64,000 nucleotides of DNA from Roseateles saccharophilus (GTDB lineage Bacteria; Pseudomonadota; Gammaproteobacteria; Burkholderiales; Burkholderiaceae_C), in the NCBI RefSeq assembly GCF_004342485.1, contig NZ_SMBU01000012.1:1-64000 (forward strand), in the 5' to 3' direction. The translations under genes were made by a program, and so were the position numbers. The first letter of the stretch is position 1. Every line of letters starts with the position of its first letter. Below the pieces are notes generated by a model. The model saw nothing but the letters and a program-made list of their open reading frames with translations. It searched no databases and was not told the origin of the DNA. Shown piece after piece: positions 7,629-15,749 of the stretch.

Positions 7629-8789
7629 CTAAAAGACCACCTCGGCCCTGAGCCCGCCCTCGGGACGGTTGCCGAGCACCAGCACGGCGCCCTGCCGGCG
7701 CACCAGCTGCTGCGCGATGTACAGGCCCAGACCCGTGCCGCCGGTGGCGCGGTTGCGCGAGCCCTCGACGCGGCGGAAGGGCTGGCGCACGCGCTGCAGT
7801 TCGGCCTCGGGGATGCCGGGGCCGTCGTCCTCGACGACGAGGCGCGTGACGCCGGCCGACAGCGCCACGCTCACCCTCGCGCTGCCGGCATAGCGCAGCG
7901 CATTGCCGACGAGGTTGTCGATGACGCGGCGCAGCGCCAGCGGGTCGGCCGCCACGACCGCGGCCGGCCCCTCGAAGTTGACGGCGGCGCCGGTCTCGGC
8001 GAGGTCGTCCACGGCCGACTGGGCCAGGGCCGACAGGTCGACGCGCCGGGCCGGCGCCGCATCGGCCGGGCGGAAGACCTCGATGACGCTCTCCACCAGC
8101 CGGTTCATCTCGCGGATGTCGTCCACGCAGCGCTCGCGCACGCCGGCCTCGACCTCGCCCGTCTCCAGCCGCAGGCGCATGCGCGTCAGCGGCGTGCGCA
8201 GGTCGTGGGAGATGGCGGCGATCATCAGGCCGCGCTCCTCGAACTGGCCGCTCAGCTCGGCGGCCATGCGGTTGAAGACGGCCGCGGCGTCGCGCACCTC
8301 GCACGTGCCCTCGTCCTCATGCAACCGGGGCGCGGGCCGGCCCTGGGCCAGCGCGGGCGTCAGCCGCTGGGCCGCGCTGACGAGGCGGCGCACCGGCAGC
8401 GCCAGCCAGCGCGAGCCCCACCAGGCCGCCAGCGCGATGACGAGCAGGCGCACGCCGTAGTCGAGCAGGCCGGTGCGCCAGGGCAACGAGGGCGGCAGAG
8501 ACGGCGCGAGCGGCAGATGCCAGGCCATGCCCGGCGGGCCGTGCGGCTCATGCTCCTCGTGCCCGCCCGGCTCATGGGGCCGCCGCGGGCCCTCGCCGAA
8601 GCCCTCCGGCGGCGGCATCGGTGGCCCGCCGTCCTCGGCATGCGGGGCCGGCCGCTCGTGCGTCCCGACCGGGCCGTGCAGGGTCTGCGAGGCCAGCATC
8701 CAGGCGCTGACATGGCTGAGCACCAGCGCCCCCCACATCAGCAGGAACAGGCGCAGGCCCAGGCGGTCCCAGTTCTTGCGCTTCAGCAT
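7629..8789 (-). CDS. Sensor histidine kinase (EnvZ/RstB-like) with a His-rich periplasmic loop
   Basis: This 386-residue membrane kinase has two membrane segments (about 11-35 and 112-130) enclosing a periplasmic loop with at least eight histidines and many Pro/Glu (residues 38-91). A HAMP-like segment, the H-box SHDLRTPLTR with His195, and an HATPase with NLVGNALRYA, DDGPGIP and GGTGLGLYIA follow. The His-rich loop suggests metal-ion sensing, which is inference only. The start overlaps the response-regulator stop by 7 bases (ATGCTGA), so the two are translated as a pair. Confidence 0.9.
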   Translation of the reverse strand: MLKRKNWDRLGLRLFLLMWGALVLSHVSAWMLASQTLHGPVGTHERPAPHAEDGGPPMPPPEGFGEGPRRPHEPGGHEEHEPHGPPGMAWHLPLAPSLPPSLPWRTGLLDYGVRLLVIALAAWWGSRWLALPVRRLVSAAQRLTPALAQGRPAPRLHEDEGTCEVRDAAAVFNRMAAELSGQFEERGLMIAAISHDLRTPLTRMRLRLETGEVEAGVRERCVDDIREMNRLVESVIEVFRPADAAPARRVDLSALAQSAVDDLAETGAAVNFEGPAAVVAADPLALRRVIDNLVGNALRYAGSARVSVALSAGVTRLVVEDDGPGIPEAELQRVRQPFRRVEGSRNRATGGTGLGLYIAQQLVRRQGAVLVLGNRPEGGLRAEVVF

Positions 8790-9493
8790 GGCACCACCTC
8801 GGCGTCGAACAGATAGCCCTCGCCGCGCACGGTGCGGATCAGCGCCGGCTCGCGCGCCGTGTCGCCGAGCTTGGCGCGCAGCCTGGACACGGCCAGGTCG
8901 ATGCTGCGGTCGTTCACCTTCACGCCGGGCGCGCGGGTCATCTCGATGAGCTGGTCGCGGCCGAGCACGCGGCCCGGGCGCTGCACGAAGGCCGCGAGCA
9001 AGCGGAACTCGGCGCTGGACAGCGCGATGCCCACGTCATCGGCGCTCAGCAGCTGGCGCGCCAGGCGGTCGAAGCGCCAGCGGCCGAAGCGCAGCATGCG
9101 CGTGTCGTCCTGCAGCGCGCCGCCCCGGCTGGTACGCCTGACCAGGGCCTGCAGCCGCGCCACCAGCTCGCGCGGCTCGAAGGGCTTGGCCAGATAGTCG
9201 TCGGCCCCCAGCTCCAGGCCGATGACGCGGCTCATCGTGTCGCCGCGCGCCGTCAGCATCAGCACCGGCGGCGCGTCGGGCTGGGTGGAGAGCCAGCGCA
9301 GCAGGGCCAGGCCGTCCTCGCCGGGCAGCATCAGGTCCAGCACGATGACGTCGGCCTTGACCTGGGCCAGCAGCTGGCGCATCGCCCCGCCGTCCGCCGC
9401 CGCGTCGACCTGCCAGCCGAAACCCTGCAGATAGGCCGCCAGGCTGGTGCGGATCTCGGCGTCGTCATCGACGACGAGGCAATGTCCGTTCAT
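8783..9493 (-). CDS. OmpR-family response regulator
   Basis: This 236-residue regulator has a receiver domain (VVDDDAEIR acidic pocket, phospho-acceptor Asp53 in VLDLMLPGEDG, Lys in AKPFEP) and a C-terminal winged helix (SSAEFRLLAAF, DRSIDLAVSRLRAKLGD, IRTVRGEGYLF). It is the partner of the kinase encoded just downstream. The ATG at 9493 overlaps, as ATGA, the stop of the truncated dioxygenase-like gene upstream. All three genes form one operon, and translation of the regulator may be coupled to that odd first gene. Confidence 0.92.
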   Translation of the reverse strand: MNGHCLVVDDDAEIRTSLAAYLQGFGWQVDAAADGGAMRQLLAQVKADVIVLDLMLPGEDGLALLRWLSTQPDAPPVLMLTARGDTMSRVIGLELGADDYLAKPFEPRELVARLQALVRRTSRGGALQDDTRMLRFGRWRFDRLARQLLSADDVGIALSSAEFRLLAAFVQRPGRVLGRDQLIEMTRAPGVKVNDRSIDLAVSRLRAKLGDTAREPALIRTVRGEGYLFDAEVVPC

Positions 9494-9906
9494 GCGGCAA
9501 TTCCCACCTGCAGTCTGGCCACGTAGCCCGCGCCGACCGAACCGGCGATGCTGAAGATGCCGTCGCCGGCGGTGGCCTGCACGCCGCGCAGGTCGTTCTC
9601 GGCCGTCGCGCCGCTGGAGTACATGGAGTAGCGGCCCTCGGCATCGCATTGCCAGAGGTAGATGGCGTAGCCGGACAGGTCGGCGCAGGAGGCGTTGGCG
9701 TTCACGAGCTCGATGATGACCTGTGGCGGCACGCCCGTGGCGACACCGGTGGCGCCGGCGATGCTCGCGCGGATGTCGCTGCGCACGATGCCGCCCACCG
9801 TCAGCGCACCCGCGCCCAACAGCCAGCGCAGCGCGACGCGGCGCTCACGGGCCTGTTGCTGGAGGCGGCCGAGGTCGTGGGCCAGGCCCCGGTCGTGGTC
9901 GTGCAA
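9490..9906 (-). pseudogene. Internally deleted intradiol ring-cleavage dioxygenase-like protein
   Basis: About 138 residues from a TTG at 9906 read HDHDRGLAHDL at the N-terminus, then GGIVRSDIRASI, SGYAIYLWQCDAEGRYSMYS, AENDLRGVQ and a tail ending GYVARLQVGIAA. These blocks match, in order, predicted exported intradiol dioxygenases. Two stretches carrying the iron ligands are missing: the GPYPGD-type region before IVRSDI, and the GRWPHIHFE-type region after LRGVQ. The frame stays open across both gaps, so it is either an in-frame-decayed gene or a catalytically dead short protein kept as the first gene of the two-component operon. Its stop overlaps the regulator start (ATGA). The frame continues open upstream to 10074. 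The family comparison is from memory and would need an alignment. Confidence 0.6.
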
Positions 9907-10086
9907 TGCGTGCTCCGTCGGCTGGGATTGGAGCGATTGCAACGCCGCGATGTATCGAGGGAATCGGCAGATTGTGTCCGGCGCGAAACATTGGCCGGCC
10001 GGCTTCTGCCGGGGGCGTTTTCCACCCGGCGCACCGAGCCGACAGCATCCCCGCAAAGGCAAGCCGGCAGCCACCCAGCGCAGCCG

Positions 10087-10944
10087 CTAAACCGCCTTCT
10101 GCTCCAGCACGTAGTTGGCGCCGTCGTACTGCCCCAGCCGCTCGACGAGCAGCGGCAGGCACTCGGCCAGTTCGTCGTGCAGCGTGAACGGCGGGTTCGC
10201 GATGAACATGCCGCTGCCCAGCATGCCGAAGCCGCGCTCGTCGGCCTGGGTCACGGTCAGGCGCACGTGCAGCCAGCCTTTCTTGGCGGCGGCATCGGCG
10301 CTGGCCTTCAGGCGCGCCGCGAGCTGGGTGGACTCCAGCAATTGCAGCTGCGGGTACCAGACCATGACGACCGTGTCCGGCGCCCGCTCCAGCGCCTCGC
10401 GCAGCGCCGACAGCACCTTGGCGTAGTCGGTCTTGATCTCGTAGGGGGGGTCCATCAGCAGGGCCGCGCGGCGCGTCGGCGACGGCAGCTCGGCCTTGAT
10501 GGCCGCAAAGCCGTCGCGGTCGCTGACCTGGGTGTTGGGGCGGCTCTCGAGATAGCTGGCCAGGATGCGGTGGTCGGTCGGGTGCAGCTCGTAGGCACGC
10601 AGCCGGTCGGTCTCGCGCAGCACGAAGTTGGCGATGGCCGGGGAGCCGGGGTACTGGCGCAGCTGGCCGTCGGGGTTGAAGGCGCGCACCAGGCTCACAT
10701 AGTCGGCCAGCGGAGCGGGCAGCTTGTCGACGTCGTCATAGAGGCGGGCGATGCCGGTCGCGTACTCGGCGTTCTTCTGCGCATAGCGGCCCTCGACCGA
10801 GTAGCCGCCGGCGCCGGCATGGGTGTCGATCAGCGTGTAGGGCTTGTCCTTTTCGCCCATATAGCGCAGCACGCGGGTCAGCACGAGGTGCTTGAGGACG
10901 TCGGCATGGTTGCCGGCATGGAAGGCGTGGCGGTAGGCGAGCAT
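10087..10944 (-). CDS. rlmJ: 23S rRNA (adenine(2030)-N6)-methyltransferase
   Basis: This 285-residue RlmJ methylates A2030 of 23S rRNA with S-adenosylmethionine. The N-terminus MLAYRHAFHAGNHADVLKHL is nearly invariant in the family. The SAM site DTHAGAGGY and the catalytic DPPYE motif are present, and the C-terminal GSGMFIANPP block fits. The length is as expected. It is a housekeeping gene, divergent from nemA across a 147-base region that contains a TTGA-N6-TCAA box. Confidence 0.95.
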   Translation of the reverse strand: MLAYRHAFHAGNHADVLKHLVLTRVLRYMGEKDKPYTLIDTHAGAGGYSVEGRYAQKNAEYATGIARLYDDVDKLPAPLADYVSLVRAFNPDGQLRQYPGSPAIANFVLRETDRLRAYELHPTDHRILASYLESRPNTQVSDRDGFAAIKAELPSPTRRAALLMDPPYEIKTDYAKVLSALREALERAPDTVVMVWYPQLQLLESTQLAARLKASADAAAKKGWLHVRLTVTQADERGFGMLGSGMFIANPPFTLHDELAECLPLLVERLGQYDGANYVLEQKAV

Positions 10945-10970
10945 GGGGGGATTGTCGCCAAGCCCGGCCC

Positions 10971-10984
10971 TTGAGTTTCATCAA
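10971..10984. promoter_or_regulatory. Fnr/Dnr-type box upstream of nemA
   Basis: TTGAGTTTCATCAA differs from the Fnr consensus TTGAT-N4-ATCAA at one base. A plausible -10 (TATCAC, 11005-11010) follows at the spacing expected for a class II site, which would start a nemA transcript near 11018 with a leader of about 73 bases. The box could equally face rlmJ, but that start codon lies only 27 bases away. Confidence 0.6.
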
Positions 10985-11091
10985 GGCGCCGACATCTGCG
11001 CGGATATCACACTCCCCAGCAACCGCACGCCGCGCAGGGCTGAGCCTGCCTGCGTAGCCTGCGCGCCATCGTTTCTTCCGCCCACTCTCCC

Positions 11092-12180
11092 ATGACCACC
11101 CTCTTCGATCCCGTCCGCTTCGGCGACATCCAGCTGGCCAACCGCGTCGTCATGGCGCCTCTGACGCGCAACCGCGCGACGCAGCAGACGCCCCAGGCAC
11201 TGCATGTCGAGTACTACCGCCAGCGCGCCGGCGCCGGCCTCATCATCACGGAGGCGACCCAGATCCGCCCCGACGGCCAGGGCTATTTCGACACCCCCGG
11301 CATCCACAGCCCCGAGCAGGTCGCCGCCTGGAAGCAGGTGACCGACGCCGTGCACGCCGCGGGCGGCAGGATCGTCGTGCAGCTCTGGCATGTGGGCCGC
11401 ATCTCGCTGAAAAGCCTGCAGCCGGGCGGCCAGCAGCCGGTGTCGTCCACCCACCGCGCGGCCAAGACCCGCACCTACGCGGCCTATGGCGAGCTCGTGC
11501 CGACCGACGCGCCGCGCGCGCTGGAGACGCACGAGCTCCCGCAGCTGATCGCCGACTATGTGCAGGCCGCGAAGAACGCGATGGCTGCCGGCTTCGACGG
11601 CGTCGAGGTGCACGCCGCCAACGGCTATCTGCTCGACCAGTTCCTGCGCGACAGCGCCAACGACCGCAGCGACGAATACGGCGGCTCCATCGAGAACCGC
11701 GCGCGGCTGCTGATCGAGGTGATGACGGCCGTGGCCGGCGCCATCGGCGCGGGCCGCACCGCGCTGCGCCTGAGCCCGGTCACGCCCAGCAACGACATCG
11801 GCCAGGACAGCAACCCGCAGGCCCTGTTCAACTACGTGGCCGAGCAGCTCAGCCCGCTGAAGCTGGCCTTCCTGGAGGTCGTCGAGGGCGCCACCGGCGG
11901 CCCGCGCGACAACGCGCCCTTCGACTACGCGGCGCTGCGCCGCCGCTTCAGCGGCTCCTATATCGCCAACAACGGCTACGACCGCGCGCTGGCCCTGGAC
12001 GCCGTGGCCAGTGGCCGGGCGGACGCCGTGGCCATCGGCCGGCCCTTCATCGCCAACCCCGACCTGGTCGAGCGCATCCGCCACGACCTGCCGTGGGCCG
12101 CGCCGCAGAAGGAGAGCTTCTACGGCGGCGGCGCCGAGGGCTATACGGACTACCCCGCCGCCGAGCTGAAGCGGGCCTGA
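11092..12180 (+). CDS. nemA: Old yellow enzyme family ene-reductase (N-ethylmaleimide reductase type)
   Basis: This 362-residue FMN-dependent TIM-barrel enzyme reduces activated alkenes and often nitro compounds with NAD(P)H. It shows the family start (LFDPVRFGDIQLANRVVMAP), the substrate-binding His-x-x-Asn pair in VEVHAANGYLLDQFL, the DEYGGSIENRARLL signature and the phosphate-binding end of the barrel (GRADAVAIGRPFIANPDL). The Fnr/Dnr-like box 108 bases upstream suggests induction when oxygen is low or NO is present, which would suit a detoxifying reductase. That regulation is inference. Confidence 0.92.
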   Translation: MTTLFDPVRFGDIQLANRVVMAPLTRNRATQQTPQALHVEYYRQRAGAGLIITEATQIRPDGQGYFDTPGIHSPEQVAAWKQVTDAVHAAGGRIVVQLWHVGRISLKSLQPGGQQPVSSTHRAAKTRTYAAYGELVPTDAPRALETHELPQLIADYVQAAKNAMAAGFDGVEVHAANGYLLDQFLRDSANDRSDEYGGSIENRARLLIEVMTAVAGAIGAGRTALRLSPVTPSNDIGQDSNPQALFNYVAEQLSPLKLAFLEVVEGATGGPRDNAPFDYAALRRRFSGSYIANNGYDRALALDAVASGRADAVAIGRPFIANPDLVERIRHDLPWAAPQKESFYGGGAEGYTDYPAAELKRA

Positions 12181-12184
12181 GCCC

Positions 12185-12529
12185 ATGGGCAGGCTGCGGC
12201 CGGCCCAGGTCCCGGGCGGCAAGGCCGCCGCCATGCACGACCTGACGGCCGGCTTCGATGACGCCAACCCCGCCGCGCGCGTCTATCTCGAACCGACCTG
12301 GGCGCGGCCCGACATGGCCGAGGCCGATGCGCCCAAGCGGCCGGCCATCGCCGGCCTCGATGGCCGCCCCACCGGTACCGGCCGCGACCCGCCGACGCTG
12401 GGCAGCGGCGAGCAGGCCGCCATCGACCCCGGCATAGACGCGACGACGGCGCGCGCGTTGCAGCGCGTGGCCAGCGAGCAACTGGGCTTCAGCCCTGGAA
12501 AGCCCCCGGGTTCCGCGCCGGCCCGCTGA
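12185..12529 (+). CDS. Doubtful small ORF, no recognisable family
   Basis: This 114-residue frame starts 5 bases after nemA and overlaps the end of the convergent beta-helix gene by 41 bases. It is rich in Gly, Ala, Pro and Asp, with no motif, signal peptide or membrane segment. High-GC DNA often leaves such frames open by chance. It is listed because the 308-base stretch 12181-12488 otherwise holds nothing I can see. Confidence 0.25.
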   Translation: MGRLRPAQVPGGKAAAMHDLTAGFDDANPAARVYLEPTWARPDMAEADAPKRPAIAGLDGRPTGTGRDPPTLGSGEQAAIDPGIDATTARALQRVASEQLGFSPGKPPGSAPAR

Positions 12530-13619
12530 GCGCCACCGTGCCGTGCGGGTGGCGGTACTCGCGCGTCGGCGCGAGCTTCAGGCCACCGCCCTCGCCGGCC
12601 TCCTGCGCCCTGCCTCGCAGCGCCGAGTCCGGCTTGAGCCGGTAGTCGTCGCGTGCCGCCTGCACGAACTCGCTCCAGTCGGCGCTGAAGTTGGCACGCC
12701 GCGTCCAGTAGCCCTCGGCCGCCAGCTTAGGTCCGCCCACGAGCAGGTTGTTGGCCAGCACCACCTCGGCCTGCGGCGGCGTCACGCGCAGCCAGATGCC
12801 GCCGCTGGGCAGCTGGTCCACCAGCGTGTTGTTGACGAGGTAGAGGGCCTGCCTGGCCCAGGTCGCGCCCTCGACGCCGAAGGAGATCACGTGCGGGTTC
12901 TCCGTCGTCGAGCTCTGCACGATGAGGTTGCCCATGACGACGGCGACGCCACCGTTCGGGAACTCCAGCTCATAGCTGGCCCGCCCGCCGATCTCGTCGG
13001 ACAGGCGGTTGTAGAGGATGTGGTTCAGCGCCGCGCGGCTCTTCAGCAGATGGCCATGCAGGCCATGGTGGAAGTAGCTGCCCGTGACGGCCAGGCGCTT
13101 GATCGCACCGACGTAGAGGTTGTGCGTCTTGCCCTCGCGCGGCAGGATGGTGCCGAAGTCGCAGTCGACGATGTCGAGCTCGATGTCGTCCTGGTTGGCC
13201 GTCAGCAGGCCGTTCTCGTTGTCGCGGAAGCCGCAGTCCAGCAGCGTCAGCGAGCCGGCCTCCAGCCGGATGCCGGCGCCGTTGCGGTCCGGCACGGTGG
13301 CGCCGCTGAAGTCCAGGCCCTCGATGCGCATGCGCCGGCCCGTCGTCACGAACAGGCCCTTGCCCTGGGCGTGGGCGCCCGCGGCGACCAGGCTCACGCG
13401 GCCGCCGACGGCTCGCAGCGTCAGGTCGCTCTGCGTCCACACGGCGGCGTCGCCGACATAGTCGCCGGCGTCGATCTCGATCAGCATGCCGTCGCGCGCC
13501 TGGCGGGCCGCCGCGGCTAGCGACCTGACGGCCCGACGCGGGCCGACCTTCAGCACCGTGCCGGCATGCGCGGCCAGCGGCAGCAGGCCCGCGGCCGCCA
13601 GCAGTTCGCGGCGCCGCAA
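12489..13619 (-). CDS. Exported right-handed parallel beta-helix protein (Tat-type signal)
   Basis: This roughly 376-residue protein begins with a short Arg-rich leader (RRRELLAAAGLLPLAAHAG), a Tat-like signal ending in AHA. Repeating strand-turn units typical of right-handed beta helices follow (GSLTLLDCGFRDNENGLL, DIVDCDFGTIL, HILYNRLSDEIGG, NLIVQSS, LVNNTLVDQL, VVLANNLLVGG). Such proteins often bind or cleave polysaccharide, but no catalytic residues can be assigned. A TTG at 13619 with AGGGGG a few bases ahead is the likeliest start. A longer in-frame reading from an upstream ATG would run through the interspersed repeat at 13637-13729, which is probably not coding. Confidence 0.7.
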   Translation of the reverse strand: MRRRELLAAAGLLPLAAHAGTVLKVGPRRAVRSLAAAARQARDGMLIEIDAGDYVGDAAVWTQSDLTLRAVGGRVSLVAAGAHAQGKGLFVTTGRRMRIEGLDFSGATVPDRNGAGIRLEAGSLTLLDCGFRDNENGLLTANQDDIELDIVDCDFGTILPREGKTHNLYVGAIKRLAVTGSYFHHGLHGHLLKSRAALNHILYNRLSDEIGGRASYELEFPNGGVAVVMGNLIVQSSTTENPHVISFGVEGATWARQALYLVNNTLVDQLPSGGIWLRVTPPQAEVVLANNLLVGGPKLAAEGYWTRRANFSADWSEFVQAARDDYRLKPDSALRGRAQEAGEGGGLKLAPTREYRHPHGTVALSGPARNPGAFQG

Positions 13620-13636
13620 TACGGCAGCCCCCTGAA

Positions 13637-13729
13637 CTTGCGGGCCGAGCGCCGGGCCGCTCCCAAGCCGGCCCGCGCTGGCGATGTGCTCGCGGCTCAA
13701 CGCCGCGGGCATCGCCGTCCCCTCGGGGG
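13637..13729 (-). repeat. Interspersed intergenic repeat, copy 1
   Basis: These 93 bases starting CTTGCGGGCCGAGCG and ending CCTCGGGGG match the element at 27283-27374 with only about four substitutions and one indel. Both copies contain a GC-rich inverted repeat (GCTCGCGGC / GCCGCGGGC here, one mismatch) and both lie just upstream of a minus-strand gene in the same orientation. Confidence 0.85.
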
Positions 13730-13740
13730 CTGAGGCCGGA

Positions 13741-13767
13741 CACGGTGAGTCCAGTGGACTCGCCGTG
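13741..13767. repeat. Hairpin between the beta-helix and MOSC genes
   Basis: CACGGTGAGTCC and GGACTCGCCGTG pair around AGT (12-bp stem, one mismatch). It lies downstream of the MOSC gene on the minus strand and may end or protect that transcript, although no T-run follows. The rest of the gap (13768-13861) shows only a weak GGTCTGCAAGACC palindrome. Confidence 0.5.
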
Positions 13768-13861
13768 CCTGCCGAAGAGCTGCGGAGTAAGTCGCGGCGC
13801 GGTCTGCAAGACCGACCAGACTCGCTCGCGTACAGCGACGCGAGGTTGGGCGAGGGGCGCA

Positions 13862-14422
13862 TCATTTCCTCATCTTGGCCTTGAACAGCTCGACGATGCC
13901 GACCTCGCGCGGCCCCGGCAGCAGCTCGAAGGCCTCGCCGGCCGCAATGCTGCCCTCGCGCCGCACGGCCAGGTAGAAGCCGCACCAGCCGCTCTGGGCC
14001 ATCAACTTGGCCGCCTGGTTGAAACCCATGTGGGCGTTGAACTTGAAGCAGGGGAAGCGCGGCTCGGACACGACCAGCTCGCAGCCGGCAAAGCGCAGCA
14101 CATCGCCGATCCAGACCTTGCTTTCCAGCAGGCCGGCGAGCGTCAGGTTCTCGCCGCAGTCGCCTGGCTGCAGCGCGCCCGCCACCTTGGCCTGGCCACG
14201 CACCGTGGTCCAGAACTCGTAATGCTCCTGCGGGTAGGCGTAGACGGCCTTGGACAGGCCGCCGTGCACGCTGGGGTCGGCCTGCTCGTCGCCGTCCAGG
14301 CCGAGCGGGCCGACATTCACCGGCCCGCTGCGGGCACGCTTGCGGATGGCCGAGGCCAGGGATTGGCCATCGGTCGCGACGAAGTGCTCGGCACGGGCGG
14401 TGTTGACGCTGACGACTTGCAT
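13862..14422 (-). CDS. MOSC domain protein (YiiM-like)
   Basis: This 186-residue MOSC-domain protein belongs to the group related to YiiM, which use a molybdenum cofactor to reduce N-hydroxylated compounds. Visible features are the N-terminal strand MQVVSVNTARAE, DGDEQADPSVHGGLSKAVYAY, GENLTLAGLLESKVWIGDVL and the conserved cysteine region EPRFPCFKFNAHMG. The frame is open further upstream, but that part would run into the opposite gene's start. ATG 14422 gives the normal length. The substrate is not predictable. Confidence 0.8.
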   Translation of the reverse strand: MQVVSVNTARAEHFVATDGQSLASAIRKRARSGPVNVGPLGLDGDEQADPSVHGGLSKAVYAYPQEHYEFWTTVRGQAKVAGALQPGDCGENLTLAGLLESKVWIGDVLRFAGCELVVSEPRFPCFKFNAHMGFNQAAKLMAQSGWCGFYLAVRREGSIAAGEAFELLPGPREVGIVELFKAKMRK

Positions 14423-14501
14423 GCCCGCCATTGTCCGGGAGGCCGCAAGGGTGACCGAATCCCATCGGTCTAGACTCGGCCCGACTTTCGAAGGGAGCTG
14501 C

Positions 14502-15749
14502 ATGACTGCATTCGACAGTGGCACTAGGGTCTGGGCCAGCCTGGCTGTCGCACCGTCCAGCGATCTGATGTTCGTCGTGGGCGTGCTGCTGGCCGGCGCG
14601 CTGGCGGGCGAGTTCATCGCCGCGACGACGCGGTTGCCGCGGGTCGTCGGCTACACGCTGGCCGGCTGCGTCGCCGCGGCCCTGGGCCATGGCGTCACGA
14701 TGCCGCTGGGCGGCGCGGCCCAGGTGGTCTGCGACCTCGCGCTCGGCCTGCTGCTGTTCGAGATCGGCTGCCGCGTGCGCCTGCGCTGGCTGCGCCGCAA
14801 CCCCGGCCTCGCGGCCACCAGCCTCGCCGAGGCCCTGCTCAGCGCGGTGGCCGTGGCCCTGGCGCTGCGCCTCCTGAACATCGGCTGGCAGACGGCCGTG
14901 GCCTGCGCCATCCTGGCCATGCCGGCCCCGGCCGCCGTGGCGGGCCGCGTCGCGCTGGAGCTGGGTGCCGAGGGCCAGGTCACGCAGCGCGTCAACGTGC
15001 TGACGGCGCTGAACACGCTGTATGCCGTCATCGCGCTGGTGCTGATGCGCGCCTGGTGGGCGGCCGGCGACGGCGGCAGCCTGCCGCAGGCGCTGGCCGG
15101 CCTGTCCATCTCGCTGCTGACGACGCTGGGCCTGGCCACGCTGCTGGCCGTGGCCGTCTACCTCGTCGCGCGGCGGCTGGACCTGCGCAACGAGAGCGCC
15201 GTGTTGCTGCTGTTCGGCCTGGTCGCCTTCGCCATCGTCGCGGCCCGCGCCCTCGGCGTGTCGACGCTGCTGATGCCGCTGCTGGCCGGCCTGCTGCTGC
15301 GCAACACCGGCGAGCGGCCCTGGGTCTGGCCGCGCCACTTCGGCACCTCGGGCGGCGTGCTGGTGCTGATGCTCTTCGTCATCGTCGGCTCGGCGTGGAC
15401 GCCGCAGACGCTGCTCGCCGGCGGCTTCGCGGCGCTGGCCCTGCTGGCGGCGCGCTGTGCCGCCAAGACGCTGGCCATCGTCGCGCTGGCGCCCGCGGCC
15501 AAGGCAAGCTGGCGCCAGGGCCTGGCGCTGTCGATCACGATGACGCCGCTGTCGGCCACCGCCCTCGTCATGCTCAGCGAGCTGCTGCGCGCCGAGCCCG
15601 GCCTGGCGGCTGGCGTGGTGCCCATCATCCTGACCAGCATCGCCGTGCTGGAGCTGGCCGGCCCGATCGCCGTGCAACTGGCGCTGCGCCTGGCCGGCGA
15701 GCTGCCGCACGTGGCACAACGCGCCCCGCGCAACAAGGAGGGCCGTTGA
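14502..15749 (+). CDS. CPA2-type cation/proton antiporter-like membrane protein
   Basis: This 415-residue integral membrane protein has about 11-12 hydrophobic segments and the layout of the sodium/proton exchanger fold (KefB/NapA-like): [42 protein letters not shown] and a late [17 protein letters not shown]. There is no C-terminal RCK/TrkA nucleotide domain. The ion is unknown. Its stop overlaps the ybdK start by one base (TGATG), so the two genes are cotranslated. Confidence 0.75.
   Translation: MTAFDSGTRVWASLAVAPSSDLMFVVGVLLAGALAGEFIAATTRLPRVVGYTLAGCVAAALGHGVTMPLGGAAQVVCDLALGLLLFEIGCRVRLRWLRRNPGLAATSLAEALLSAVAVALALRLLNIGWQTAVACAILAMPAPAAVAGRVALELGAEGQVTQRVNVLTALNTLYAVIALVLMRAWWAAGDGGSLPQALAGLSISLLTTLGLATLLAVAVYLVARRLDLRNESAVLLLFGLVAFAIVAARALGVSTLLMPLLAGLLLRNTGERPWVWPRHFGTSGGVLVLMLFVIVGSAWTPQTLLAGGFAALALLAARCAAKTLAIVALAPAAKASWRQGLALSITMTPLSATALVMLSELLRAEPGLAAGVVPIILTSIAVLELAGPIAVQLALRLAGELPHVAQRAPRNKEGR

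Noticed and set aside
12489-15719. A single minus-strand open frame of 1076 codons covering the beta-helix gene, the MOSC gene and the antiporter gene
   Set aside because: Only the first third has protein-like sequence; the rest is antisense or out of frame to well supported genes and consists of low-complexity Arg/Gln/Gly/Ala typical of shadow frames in GC-rich DNA.
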